The notes under the pieces: generated by a model
Seen by the model: the letters and a program-made list of their open reading frames with translations, nothing else
The model's database searches: none
Told to the model about the DNA's origin: nothing
Position numbers and translations under genes: made by a program
Assembly (NCBI RefSeq): GCF_030388325.1
Contig: NZ_CP103794.1
Coordinates: 1,178,001 to 1,242,000 of the forward strand
From: Flavobacterium johnsoniae
GTDB lineage: Bacteria; Bacteroidota; Bacteroidia; Flavobacteriales; Flavobacteriaceae
Length of the DNA: 64,000 bases
Direction: 5' to 3'
Shown: piece after piece, positions 43,287-51,561 of the stretch
Layout of the letters: every line of letters starts with the position of its first letter
Numbering within the stretch: position 1 is the stretch's first letter

Positions 43287-44636
43287 ATGAAAAACATATT
43301 TTTAAATTCACTTTTTGGATTATCATTTTTAATTATTTGCAGTTGTAGTACCGAAGTCGAAACTCCAAAATTAGCATGTACACAACCTGATTTTACAGTA
43401 AATAAAACCGTCGAAAAAGTTTATGAACTTTCTGCTAATACAGCAAAACAATATTTATACGATGATGTAATTGAAGCTTATGTGGTGTCGAGTGATGAAG
43501 GCGGAAATTTTTTTAAAACTATTTCACTGCAAACAAAAAAGACCGAAAAAAATCCAGCAATTGGTTTCAGCGTTCCTATTGATGCCTCAAATACTTATAT
43601 CGATTATCGTTTAGGAAACAAAGTTTATGTAAAACTTAAAAACCAATTTACAGATTTGTATTACGGTGGTTTAAGAATTGGCAGTTTGTATGTAAGTAAT
43701 GCGGGAGATCCTACAATTGGGAGGATTTCTCAAAATGAATATAAAAATGTATTAAATGCTTCTTGTACGATAATTGAGGAAGATTTATTGGTTGAATCAA
43801 TTTCTGTTGAAGAAGCATTAAATGATAGCAAGTTGAATACTTTAATAGAATTGAACGATGTTGAGTTTACAGAATCGGCTTTGGGACGCCATTATTTTGA
43901 AGAATCAAATAATGTTGGCGGATCGACAAATTGGAATTTACGAGATAAAACTGGAAATCAAATTATTTTTAGAACGAGTGCTTATGCAAAATTTGCAGAT
44001 CATTTTGTGCCAGAAGGAAGCGGGAAAGTACGAGGAATTCTAACCAAATTCGGAACAGATTATCAATTGATGGTTCGCTTTGAAAGTGATATCGAAATGA
44101 ATGGAAAAAGAAATACGCCTTTTTTTGCAGAAGATTTTCAATCGGTTAAAAACAATGTAAATTTTGCACTTCCTGGTTGGAGCAATATTGTAGAAAAAGC
44201 AGCCAAATTATGGAAAAGTATGGTGTACGCCGGAAACGGTTACGCAGAATTTAACACTACAAGCACAACCGCTGCCGAAAATGTTGCTTGGTTGGTTTCT
44301 CCTAAAATAAATCTAACAGGTTACAAAAATGCAGTTCTTTCTTTTAGAAGTGCACAACATGATTTAAAAATAGATTCACCTTTAAATACTTTGGAAATTT
44401 ATGTTTCAACCAATTTTGATGGCTCAAGTGTTGCCAAAGCAAAATGGACAAAATTGGAAGCAAAAGTTCCAAATCTTTCCACTCCTGCACGCGAGTTTAT
44501 AAGTTCTGGCGGAATTGATCTTTCGGCATATTCTGGAAATATCAATATTGCATTTAAATACATTGGTTCTGGAAAAGACAAAACCTTAAACGGCGCTTTT
44601 ATGGTAGACGATATTAAGATATTTGGAGAAAAATAA
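43287..44636 (+). CDS. DUF5689 domain lipoprotein
   Basis: A 449-residue surface or periplasmic lipoprotein with lipobox region IICSC near residue 22. The middle (about 40-280) fits DUF5689, with an OB-like region (EAYVVSSDEGGNFFKTISLQ). The C-terminal part (about 285-449) resembles a jelly-roll ligand-binding module ending FMVDDIKIFGEK, as in choice-of-anchor J domains. It is encoded with the TonB-dependent receptor and is probably its surface partner. The ATG at 43287 was preferred to an upstream TTG. Confidence 0.82.
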   Translation: MKNIFLNSLFGLSFLIICSCSTEVETPKLACTQPDFTVNKTVEKVYELSANTAKQYLYDDVIEAYVVSSDEGGNFFKTISLQTKKTEKNPAIGFSVPIDASNTYIDYRLGNKVYVKLKNQFTDLYYGGLRIGSLYVSNAGDPTIGRISQNEYKNVLNASCTIIEEDLLVESISVEEALNDSKLNTLIELNDVEFTESALGRHYFEESNNVGGSTNWNLRDKTGNQIIFRTSAYAKFADHFVPEGSGKVRGILTKFGTDYQLMVRFESDIEMNGKRNTPFFAEDFQSVKNNVNFALPGWSNIVEKAAKLWKSMVYAGNGYAEFNTTSTTAAENVAWLVSPKINLTGYKNAVLSFRSAQHDLKIDSPLNTLEIYVSTNFDGSSVAKAKWTKLEAKVPNLSTPAREFISSGGIDLSAYSGNINIAFKYIGSGKDKTLNGAFMVDDIKIFGEK

Positions 44637-44772
44637 AATGCGATTTAGGATTTAATAAATAATAAGTTGGTTTTTAGAGTTTTATTGAAAAGTTTGTAGT
44701 TTTTGTATTTCAAATTCCTGAAATTTAATGGAATTTTGTATTTTGGTCATCCCAAATCAATACAAATATCAC

Positions 44773-45633
44773 ATGAAAACCTACTTTATTGCCATCTTAA
44801 TGATGGTTTTTCCATGCGTAATACATAGTCAGGACGCTCCAGTTCGACTTAAGCAAATCAACGTTGTAAAGACGAATTACCAAAACTCTAAAGACGGTGA
44901 AATTGTAAACAAAACATTCGTTTTTAAAGATGGCAAAGTTCAAACCATAACTACTTCAGATGTGGTGCAGCATTTCTTTTACAATAAAAATGGCTTACTT
45001 GATATGACAGTAAAAGATAAAGTTGGAAGTGACTGGAAAGAAGTAGTAAACTATAGTTACGATGCTGATAACAATATTACGAAGTTTGTAAAAAAATATC
45101 AGGAAGGGCCAAATTATATTACAAAAGTGGTTTCGTTTCTTTATGAAGGAGCAAGAATCAAAGTGACAACAAAAAAGAGTACTAATCATCAGAATTTAGT
45201 AGACGATATTGAATATTTGGTTGAAAATGGAATTATTGTCAGACGCACGTCACGCGACAGAAACAAAGCCATTATCGGAAAATTAGAATACGTTTATGTA
45301 AACGATAATGTATCAAAACATAAAGGATTGGTTGGAGATAAAATCTCTAAAACATATACTTATGATGATAAAAAATCGGTAGATCAATTAATTGTTCAAA
45401 GTCTTTTTGGAGATAATTACAAAGTAATTGTTCCGATGATTTCGTATCACGAAGAAGAGTTTCCGTTTGAATCGATTTCTTATAATAATGAAATGAATTT
45501 CAGTCCGTCTTCTACAGCATTAGTTGCAGTAAGCAGAAAGTACAAATACAATAAATTAAATTTTCCGATTTCTTGTTCTCAGATAGAAGAAAACGGAATT
45601 GTAAAAACGGAGAAAACCTTTATTTACGAATAA
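44773..45633 (+). CDS. Exported hypothetical protein
   Basis: I do not recognise the family. The 286-residue protein has a signal peptide ending near residue 20 (CVIHSQ), and the body is rich in short beta strands with a repeating Tyr/Asp pattern such as VNYSYDADNNITKFVKKY, which recalls RHS/YD-like repeats. The ATG at 44773 was chosen because it directly precedes the signal peptide; a longer in-frame start adds an unlikely hydrophobic leader. A terminator overlaps its stop codon. Confidence 0.7.
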   Translation: MKTYFIAILMMVFPCVIHSQDAPVRLKQINVVKTNYQNSKDGEIVNKTFVFKDGKVQTITTSDVVQHFFYNKNGLLDMTVKDKVGSDWKEVVNYSYDADNNITKFVKKYQEGPNYITKVVSFLYEGARIKVTTKKSTNHQNLVDDIEYLVENGIIVRRTSRDRNKAIIGKLEYVYVNDNVSKHKGLVGDKISKTYTYDDKKSVDQLIVQSLFGDNYKVIVPMISYHEEEFPFESISYNNEMNFSPSSTALVAVSRKYKYNKLNFPISCSQIEENGIVKTEKTFIYE

Positions 45634-45643
45634 AGGGTTTTTA
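45613..45643 (+). terminator. Terminator overlapping the stop codon of the exported protein gene
   Basis: CCTTTATT pairs with AATAAAGG around loop TACG, followed by GTTTTT. The right arm contains the TAA stop codon. Confidence 0.75.
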
Positions 45644-45748
45644 TAAAAAGACCATTCAGAGGTGGAATTTTGCTGAGGTAAAACTTGGCGGAGTTCCATT
45701 TTTTTGTGATAATCATTTGGATATAAATTTAAAAACCAAATTGTGTAA

Positions 45749-45778
45749 TTGATTGTAGCCGACAAATGATTAAATTTG
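45749..45778 (+). promoter_or_regulatory. hflX promoter (TTG-N19-TAAATTTG)
   Basis: TTG (45749-45751) and TAAATTTG (45771-45778) are 19 nt apart, with the -7 box ending 16 nt before the ATG. Confidence 0.7.
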
Positions 45779-45794
45779 CACCTTATTCAAGAAT

Positions 45795-47030
45795 ATGTTA
45801 GAAAAAGAAGTTATAAATTTTGAGAGAACGGTTATTGTTGGAATCGTTACTCAAAGTCAAAGTGAAGAGAAACTAAATGAATATTTAGACGAATTGGAGT
45901 TTTTGACTTTTACCGCTGGCGGTGAAGTTATTAAGCGCTTTTCGCAAAAAATGGAACGCCCAAATCCGAAGACTTTTGTTGGAACGGGAAAAATTGACGA
46001 CATCAATCTCTATGTAAAAGAGAACAAAATATCGACCGTAATTTTTGATGATGAATTAACGCCTTCTCAGCAAAAAAATATTTCAAGAATTATTGATTGT
46101 AAAATTCTGGATAGAACGAATTTGATTCTGGATATTTTTGCACAAAGAGCAGAAACTTCATATGCAAGAACGCAGGTAGAATTGGCGCAGTGTATTTATT
46201 TACTGCCAAGACTTTCTGGTTTATGGACGCACCTTGAACGTCAAAAAGGGGGTATCGGTATGCGTGGGCCTGGAGAGACGGAGATTGAGACAGATAGACG
46301 TATTGTGCGTGATAGAATTTCGTTATTGAAAGAAAAAATCAAAACGATCGATAAACAAATGGGTATTCAGAGAAGTAATCGAGGCGCAATGGTTCGTGTG
46401 GCTTTAGTTGGATATACCAATGTTGGAAAATCGACTCTGATGAATGCCATTGGAAAAAGTGATGTTTTTGTTGAAAATAAATTGTTTGCAACTTTAGATA
46501 CGACAGTTCGAAAAGTGGTTATCAAAAACCTTCCTTTCTTACTTTCTGATACAGTTGGATTTATTAGAAAATTACCAACGCAATTGGTAGATTCTTTTAA
46601 AAGTACTTTGGACGAGGTTCGCGAAGCAGATTTGCTTTTGCATGTTGTAGATATTTCACATCCAGATTTTGAAGATCATATTGAATCGGTTAATAAAATT
46701 TTGCAAGAAATCAAAAGTAACGATAAGCCAACGATTATGGTTTTTAACAAAATCGACGCTTACAAACACTTGACAATTGATGAAGACGATCTAATTACAG
46801 AAAGAACTCGTAAACATTATACGCTTAACGAATGGAAACAAACGTGGATGAGTAATGTTGGAGAAGATAAAGCATTGTTTATTTCGGCGAGACAAAAAGA
46901 AAACTTTGAAGAATTTAGAGAAAGGGTTTATGAAGCAGTTAGACAAATTCATATTACGCGTTTTCCTTATAATAAATTCTTGTATCCTGATTATAAGGAT
47001 GCAGTTGAAAAGGAAGAAGAGCAGGAATAA
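45795..47030 (+). CDS. hflX: Ribosome-associated GTPase HflX
   Basis: A 411-residue GTPase that binds the large ribosomal subunit and splits stalled ribosomes. The N-terminal HflX domain includes NPKTFVGTGKI near residue 57 and the glycine-rich GGIGMRGPGETEIETDRR near residues 153-170. GTPase motifs follow: G1 GYTNVGKST, G3 DTVGFI and G4 NKID. A C-terminal extension ends in an acidic Glu-rich tail. The gene is monocistronic with its own consensus promoter. Confidence 0.95.
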   Translation: MLEKEVINFERTVIVGIVTQSQSEEKLNEYLDELEFLTFTAGGEVIKRFSQKMERPNPKTFVGTGKIDDINLYVKENKISTVIFDDELTPSQQKNISRIIDCKILDRTNLILDIFAQRAETSYARTQVELAQCIYLLPRLSGLWTHLERQKGGIGMRGPGETEIETDRRIVRDRISLLKEKIKTIDKQMGIQRSNRGAMVRVALVGYTNVGKSTLMNAIGKSDVFVENKLFATLDTTVRKVVIKNLPFLLSDTVGFIRKLPTQLVDSFKSTLDEVREADLLLHVVDISHPDFEDHIESVNKILQEIKSNDKPTIMVFNKIDAYKHLTIDEDDLITERTRKHYTLNEWKQTWMSNVGEDKALFISARQKENFEEFRERVYEAVRQIHITRFPYNKFLYPDYKDAVEKEEEQE

Positions 47031-47035
47031 ATTAA

Positions 47036-47162
47036 TTTAACGTAAAGAACGCTAAGGTTATATGCACAAAGTTCGCAAAGCTAAATTTATATATAGCTTT
47101 GCGAACTTTTTCTTTTATACAAAAAAACAACTAATAAAAATCTTAGCGTTTTTTGCGTTAAA
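47036..47162. repeat. GCAAAG-type nested periodic palindrome, copy 2
   Basis: Outer arms 47036-47056 and 47142-47162 match at 19 of 21 positions. The inner arms are AAAGTTCGCAAAGCTA and TAGCTTTGCGAACTTT. It fills the gap between convergent hflX and DUF3078 genes. Confidence 0.85.
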
Positions 47163-47185
47163 ACTAAGCAGTTTCCAGACTCAAA

Positions 47186-48136
47186 TTAAAATCCAAAATT
47201 AACTCCTAAACCAAATACTTGTCTGGTTTGAAGTCCTCTGAAAGCATTATCATCATAAATTGCTTGAAAAGCAAAATTTGCAGATAAGAATTTATTAATT
47301 TTCATAATGATATTCAAAGAATAATTGATATCTACATTTTGCGGATCTTCTAAATAATTAGAATATAAATTCAGTGTATTTTCTGCCGTTACGTTGGTCA
47401 TAATAGCGAGTTTATAATAAACAGATGCATAGAAACCAAGTTCGTAACGCATTGTTTTGCCTTCGTCAACTCCAAAATAATCGCCATCTACATAGGGCAA
47501 ACCTGTAAATCTATCAATTCCGCTTGTATAAGCATTATCTACAAAAGTGAATTTTGAAGTTAGAGGCGCAAAGTTAATCTTCAGATTTTCATCTTTAGAC
47601 CAATAAATACCAGGTCCAGTTGTAAGATATCCAGGTGACATAAACTTAGTTTGTTCTGTTCTGATTTCTTTTCCATTGGCATCTTGACCATAAATATAAC
47701 CCGTTGTAAATTGGGTTCTAAAATTCAGAAAGAAAGAATAATACCAATCGCCAAAAGCTCTCTTACCAAGAATAGAGTTGAATTCTAATCTATCGTCGGT
47801 CTTTTTGCTAAAGTCGGTATTTTTGGTTTGGAGTATACCGTAAGAGGCAAGGACTTTATTATCCCAAGTTACGTCATCTTTTTTATAATTAAAATCATAA
47901 TTGATTCCGAGTGTTCCAGAGAAACTGTCTTCTCCACCAGCAATCCAGTTGTTAAAACTCGATTGATTTAATAAAAGTGATACAATTCCTTTTGCCTTCC
48001 AGCCTTCTTTTTCAATGGTGTCATTGAGTTTTTTTACGGCTTTTTCAGTATTTTGAGCTAATTCTTTTTCAGTGTTTTGGGCTTGAACAAAAGTAAGATT
48101 TGCTAAAACGAAGAGTAATAAAAAGATCTTTCTCAT
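47186..48136 (-). CDS. DUF3078 domain protein, outer-membrane type
   Basis: A 316-residue exported protein with a signal peptide ending near FVQAQ. The DUF3078 core is seen in SLLLNQSSFNNWIAGGEDSF and GTLGINYDFNYKKDD, followed by many beta strands and the terminal FGLGVNFGF, consistent with an outer-membrane barrel. The function is unknown. It lies at the end of the suf cluster but has its own -7 box (TATATTTG, 48167-48160 on the minus strand), so it may be expressed separately. The ATG at 48136 precedes the signal peptide directly. Confidence 0.83.
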   Translation of the reverse strand: MRKIFLLLFVLANLTFVQAQNTEKELAQNTEKAVKKLNDTIEKEGWKAKGIVSLLLNQSSFNNWIAGGEDSFSGTLGINYDFNYKKDDVTWDNKVLASYGILQTKNTDFSKKTDDRLEFNSILGKRAFGDWYYSFFLNFRTQFTTGYIYGQDANGKEIRTEQTKFMSPGYLTTGPGIYWSKDENLKINFAPLTSKFTFVDNAYTSGIDRFTGLPYVDGDYFGVDEGKTMRYELGFYASVYYKLAIMTNVTAENTLNLYSNYLEDPQNVDINYSLNIIMKINKFLSANFAFQAIYDDNAFRGLQTRQVFGLGVNFGF

Positions 48137-48213
48137 GGTATCTAGTTTAAGTGTGTAATCAAATATACTAAAAACCAATCGAAAGATAAAGGTTGATTGC
48201 GTGTTATTGCAGG

Positions 48214-48723
48214 TTATTTCTTAGATTCTTTGTATAAAGGTACTGCAGAACATGCTTCGCCATACATAATGCTTCTTGCAAAGGGCTGCAAATAAGTAGT
48301 GGCTAATATGTAGGCGCGCATTGGAACAGGTTTTCTAGAACAGCCTTTTACAATTACCGGTTTGTTCTGATAAACCGAATAATCTATTTTACTTAAGATT
48401 TCTTCGTATAAGCTTCCGTCTAAATCTTCGATTGTTCCGTTAACAACTTTTTTTGCAAAAGGAGCTAAATGAACGCTTACTAAAATTAACGCCCAAGCTG
48501 GAATAATGGCGTCTGTACTGCAATGTACAGCGACATATTGATCTTGATATTGCGACCAGTCATGATTTTTAAGATGTTCTCTAAAGTCTTTTTCTTTTAA
48601 TAAAAATCCTTCTAAAAGCCATTGCGAAATGTCAATCTGCACACGCATTCCTTTTGGATAATAATCCTCTAAATCAAAAACTTCTAAAGCACTATTGGCA
48701 ACTTTGTTGATGATTTCTTCCAT
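48214..48723 (-). CDS. DUF2480 family protein
   Basis: A 169-residue soluble protein of the DUF2480 family, recognised from the FDLEDYYPKGMRVQIDISQW and IVKGCSRKPVPMRAYI segments. The conserved Cys near residue 140 stands out. The family is largely confined to Bacteroidetes and usually sits in the suf cluster, as here, so a role in iron-sulfur assembly or repair is plausible but unproven. The ATG at 48723 was chosen; a TTG further upstream lies inside a repeat element. Confidence 0.82.
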   Translation of the reverse strand: MEEIINKVANSALEVFDLEDYYPKGMRVQIDISQWLLEGFLLKEKDFREHLKNHDWSQYQDQYVAVHCSTDAIIPAWALILVSVHLAPFAKKVVNGTIEDLDGSLYEEILSKIDYSVYQNKPVIVKGCSRKPVPMRAYILATTYLQPFARSIMYGEACSAVPLYKESKK

Positions 48724-48741
48724 GTGAAAAGTTAGTTTCAA

Positions 48742-48793
48742 GTTTCAGGTTTCACGTTTCAAGTTGTGTAACCTGAAACGTGAAACCTGAAAC
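48742..48793. repeat. GTTTCA-type periodic palindrome
   Basis: GTTTCAGGTTTCACGTTTCA (48742-48761) and its exact 20-nt reverse complement (48774-48793) enclose a 12-nt loop. Each arm is three GTTTCAN words of period 7. It fills the gap between the SufT-like and DUF2480 genes. Confidence 0.9.
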
Positions 48794-48805
48794 CTGAAAC
48801 AAATA

Positions 48806-49129
48806 TTAAAGCATTCCTAATTCTAACTTAGCTTCTTCGCTCATTAAATCTTTGCTCCAAGGCGGGTCAAAAGTAATTTCTACTTCAACATCTTTAATGT
48901 GTTCGATTGTTTTTACCTTTTCTTCAACTTCTCTTGGTAAACTTTCTGCAACTGGGCAGTTTGGCGAAGTAAGTGTCATAAGGATTTTTACTTCGTAATC
49001 TGTGTTTACCATTACGTCGTAAATTAATCCTAACTCATAAATATCTACAGGAATCTCAGGATCGTAAATGCCTTTAAGGATTCTTACGATTGATTCTCCT
49101 AATTCGTTTGTGTCTATTTCTTGTTCCAT
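48806..49129 (-). CDS. SufT-like iron-sulfur assembly factor (DUF59/MIP18 family)
   Basis: A 107-residue cytoplasmic protein with a DUF59 domain. The hallmarks DPEIPVDIYELGLIYD and LTSPNCPVAESLP are visible, the latter with the conserved Cys. Relatives (SufT, PaaD, MIP18) act in maturation of iron-sulfur proteins. It lies after sufE in the suf cluster. The ATG at 49129 is preferred; an upstream ATG at 49150 lies in the arm of a repeat element. Confidence 0.88.
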   Translation of the reverse strand: MEQEIDTNELGESIVRILKGIYDPEIPVDIYELGLIYDVMVNTDYEVKILMTLTSPNCPVAESLPREVEEKVKTIEHIKDVEVEITFDPPWSKDLMSEEAKLELGML

Positions 49130-49145
49130 TTTTGTTTTTGTTTTT

Positions 49146-49250
49146 ACCATTAAGATATTAAGAAAATTAAGTTTTGCAATACGCTTAATTCTCTTATAAC
49201 TACCAAGAAAATTAAGCTTAGTACTTTATGAACCTTAATGCCTTAATGGT
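49146..49250. repeat. ATTAAG-type periodic palindrome
   Basis: ACCATTAAGATATTAAG (49146-49162) is an imperfect reverse complement of CTTAATGCCTTAATGGT (49234-49250). The inside holds more ATTAAG words at 8-9 nt spacing. It fills the sufE to SufT-like gap. Confidence 0.75.
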
Positions 49251-49260
49251 TTAAAATTTT

Positions 49261-49686
49261 TTAATTTTTGTTTTTTGCATCAAAAGCCAAAGCATACATT
49301 TTGATGTTTTTTATCATCGAAACCAAACCGTTGGCGCGCGTTGCAGATAAATGCTCTTTTAAACCAATTTCGTCTATAAAATCAGTATCGGCTTCTAGAA
49401 TATCTTTTGCTTTTTGATTGGAGAAAGCACGAATTAAAATTGCAATTATTCCCTTTGTCAAAATAGCATCGCTGTCTGCTGTAAAAACGATTTTATCATC
49501 GTTTTGTTCGCCTTGCAACCAAACTTTAGATTGGCAGCCTTTGATTAAATTATCGTCGGTTTTGTATTCTTCTTTAATTAACGGAAGACTTTTTCCTAAT
49601 TCGATAATGTATTCATAACGCTGCATCCAGTCGTCGAACATTGAAAATTCGTCTATTATCTCGTCTTGTATTTCTTTTATTGTCAT
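49261..49686 (-). CDS. sufE: SufE family sulfur acceptor
   Basis: A 141-residue protein that accepts sulfur from the cysteine desulfurase SufS and passes it to the SufBCD scaffold. The acceptor Cys51 is in the conserved LIKGCQSKVWL motif, and the C-terminal HLSATRANGL segment is typical. It lies downstream of sufS, with a small lipoprotein gene in between. Confidence 0.93.
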   Translation of the reverse strand: MTIKEIQDEIIDEFSMFDDWMQRYEYIIELGKSLPLIKEEYKTDDNLIKGCQSKVWLQGEQNDDKIVFTADSDAILTKGIIAILIRAFSNQKAKDILEADTDFIDEIGLKEHLSATRANGLVSMIKNIKMYALAFDAKNKN

Positions 49687-49688
49687 AA

Positions 49689-50114
49689 TTATTCTTTAGA
49701 AAAATCAACTAATAAATTTACTAGTTTTTCGATTTCTTTTGGCGGAAAACCATTGTCAAAACCTGAAGTTTCGTAGGTTTTTCCATCTTTAGTTATTTTT
49801 AAATTTCCTATTGCGGCACCGTCATAAGTACGTTTGTCGGTTGGCGCTTTTAAGGAAGAAAGACTTTCTAAATTTATTTTTGAATAGGCATCAACAATTT
49901 TATTCCATTTTGCATCATCAATATTGCTTTTAACAGCTTCTGCGTTGCGTTCTTTAACAACAGAAACCGATTTATTTTGCACTACAATACTTTTGTAATA
50001 GCCTCTCGACATTGCAGAATATTCAATTTGTGTAGATTTCATATCTGCTTTTTTTTGACTGCAGCATCCCGTAGCAATAAAAAGTGTCAGGAGCAATAAT
50101 GATACTATTCGCAT
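49689..50114 (-). CDS. Hypothetical lipoprotein inside the suf cluster
   Basis: An unrecognised 141-residue protein with a lipoprotein signal ending in ATGCC (Cys17-Cys18). The body has no clear known domain; a segment LKITKDGKTYETSGFDNGFPP resembles small flavobacterial envelope proteins. It starts 12 nt after sufS and ends 2 nt before sufE, so it is cotranscribed with cytoplasmic assembly genes even though it is exported. No function can be inferred. Confidence 0.75.
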   Translation of the reverse strand: MRIVSLLLLTLFIATGCCSQKKADMKSTQIEYSAMSRGYYKSIVVQNKSVSVVKERNAEAVKSNIDDAKWNKIVDAYSKINLESLSSLKAPTDKRTYDGAAIGNLKITKDGKTYETSGFDNGFPPKEIEKLVNLLVDFSKE

Positions 50115-50126
50115 ATATTTTTTTTT

Positions 50127-51341
50127 TTAGCTTAACATAGTTTGTGCTTTTTTAACAGCATCAACCATGGCATCGATTTCTTCTTTTGTATTATAGAAAG
50201 AGAAAGAAGCGCGAATTGTTCCCGGAATACAGAAGAAATTCATAATTGGCTGTGCACAGTGATGTCCTGTTCTAACCGCAATTCCTAATTTATCTATAAT
50301 AGAACCAACATCATAAGGATGAATTCCATCAATATTAAACGAAACTACAGAAGCTTTATTTTTGGTGTTTCCGTAAATTCGGATACCTTCAATTTCGTTA
50401 AGACGTTTTGTAGCATGTTCTAAAAGTTCATTTTCATATTCATGAATTTTATCAAAACCGATCTCGTTTAAATAATCAATGGCAGTTCCTAAAACAATTC
50501 CGCCAGCAATATTTGGCGTTCCAGCTTCAAATTTATGAGGCAGATCTGCGTACGTTGTTTTTTCGAAAGTAACTTCTTTAATCATTTCGCCACCGCCTTG
50601 GTAAGGAGGAAGTTTGTTTAACCATTCTTCTTTTCCGTAAAGAATTCCAGTTCCGGTTGGACCGCACATTTTATGACCAGAAAAAGCATAAAAATCGCAG
50701 TCTAATTCCTGAACATTTGGTTTTAAATGCGGAACAGCCTGTGCGCCGTCAATTAAAACTGCAGCGCCAACAGCGTGTGCTTTATCAATAATATATTTTA
50801 TTGGATTGATTACACCCAATGCGTTTGAAATATGATTTACGGTAACGATTTTTGTTTTGTCTGAAAGCAATTTGTCAAATTCCTCAATGATTAATTCTCC
50901 ATTTTCATTGATTGGGATAACTTTTAAAACAGCGCCCGTTTTTTCGCATAACATCTGCCAAGGCACAATATTACTGTGATGTTCCAATGAAGAAACTACA
51001 ACTTCGTCACCAGGTTTTAAAATCGAAGCAAAACCGTTTGAAACTAAGTTAATTCCGTGCGTTGTTCCCGAAGTAAAAAGAACTTCATGAGCATGTTTTG
51101 CGTTGATATGGTCTTTTACTTTTCCGCGAGAAATTTCGTAAGCGTCAGTTGCTAACTGGCTTAAAGTGTGAACGCCACGGTGAATATTGGCGTTGATTTC
51201 GTTATAATATTTTACTTCAGCATCAATTACAACTTGTGGTTTTTGCGAAGTAGCTCCGTTGTCGAAATATACTAATGGCTTTCCGTTTACAGTTTGTGAA
51301 AGTATCGGGAAATCAGCTCTTATTTTTTGAATATCTAGCAT
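50127..51341 (-). CDS. sufS: Cysteine desulfurase SufS
   Basis: A 404-residue PLP enzyme that removes sulfur from cysteine for iron-sulfur cluster assembly. The PLP Lys is in SGHKMCGPTGTG near residue 224, and the catalytic Cys is in RTGHHCAQPIM near residue 362, which is the group II (SufS) form. PLP-site segments TSGTTHGIN and EHHSNIVPW are also present. In related genomes it usually follows sufD; here a plus-strand insertion separates them and a promoter lies directly upstream. Confidence 0.95.
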   Translation of the reverse strand: MLDIQKIRADFPILSQTVNGKPLVYFDNGATSQKPQVVIDAEVKYYNEINANIHRGVHTLSQLATDAYEISRGKVKDHINAKHAHEVLFTSGTTHGINLVSNGFASILKPGDEVVVSSLEHHSNIVPWQMLCEKTGAVLKVIPINENGELIIEEFDKLLSDKTKIVTVNHISNALGVINPIKYIIDKAHAVGAAVLIDGAQAVPHLKPNVQELDCDFYAFSGHKMCGPTGTGILYGKEEWLNKLPPYQGGGEMIKEVTFEKTTYADLPHKFEAGTPNIAGGIVLGTAIDYLNEIGFDKIHEYENELLEHATKRLNEIEGIRIYGNTKNKASVVSFNIDGIHPYDVGSIIDKLGIAVRTGHHCAQPIMNFFCIPGTIRASFSFYNTKEEIDAMVDAVKKAQTMLS

Positions 51342-51366
51342 GTCTTATTTAGAAAAAATCTATCTA

Positions 51367-51401
51367 CAAAAGTACTAAAACTAAATTTGTTTATACAGCA
51401 A
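51367..51401 (-). promoter_or_regulatory. Putative separate promoter of the sufS unit
   Basis: On the minus strand TTG (51401-51399) and TACTTTTG (51374-51367) are 24 nt apart; the -7 box is a perfect match, 25 nt before the sufS start. Confidence 0.55.
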
Positions 51402-51561
51402 TTCTATAATTTCCTTTTATGATGCCATTGATTAAAGGCTTAAATGCTGATTTTATAAAAATCAGTTCGCTTTTCTGAATTATCTGAAATAGATTTATAA
51501 TTTGAGTCTTAATATCGTGAACATAAATTATTTATATTGCAATAAAAATAACTAAATCATC

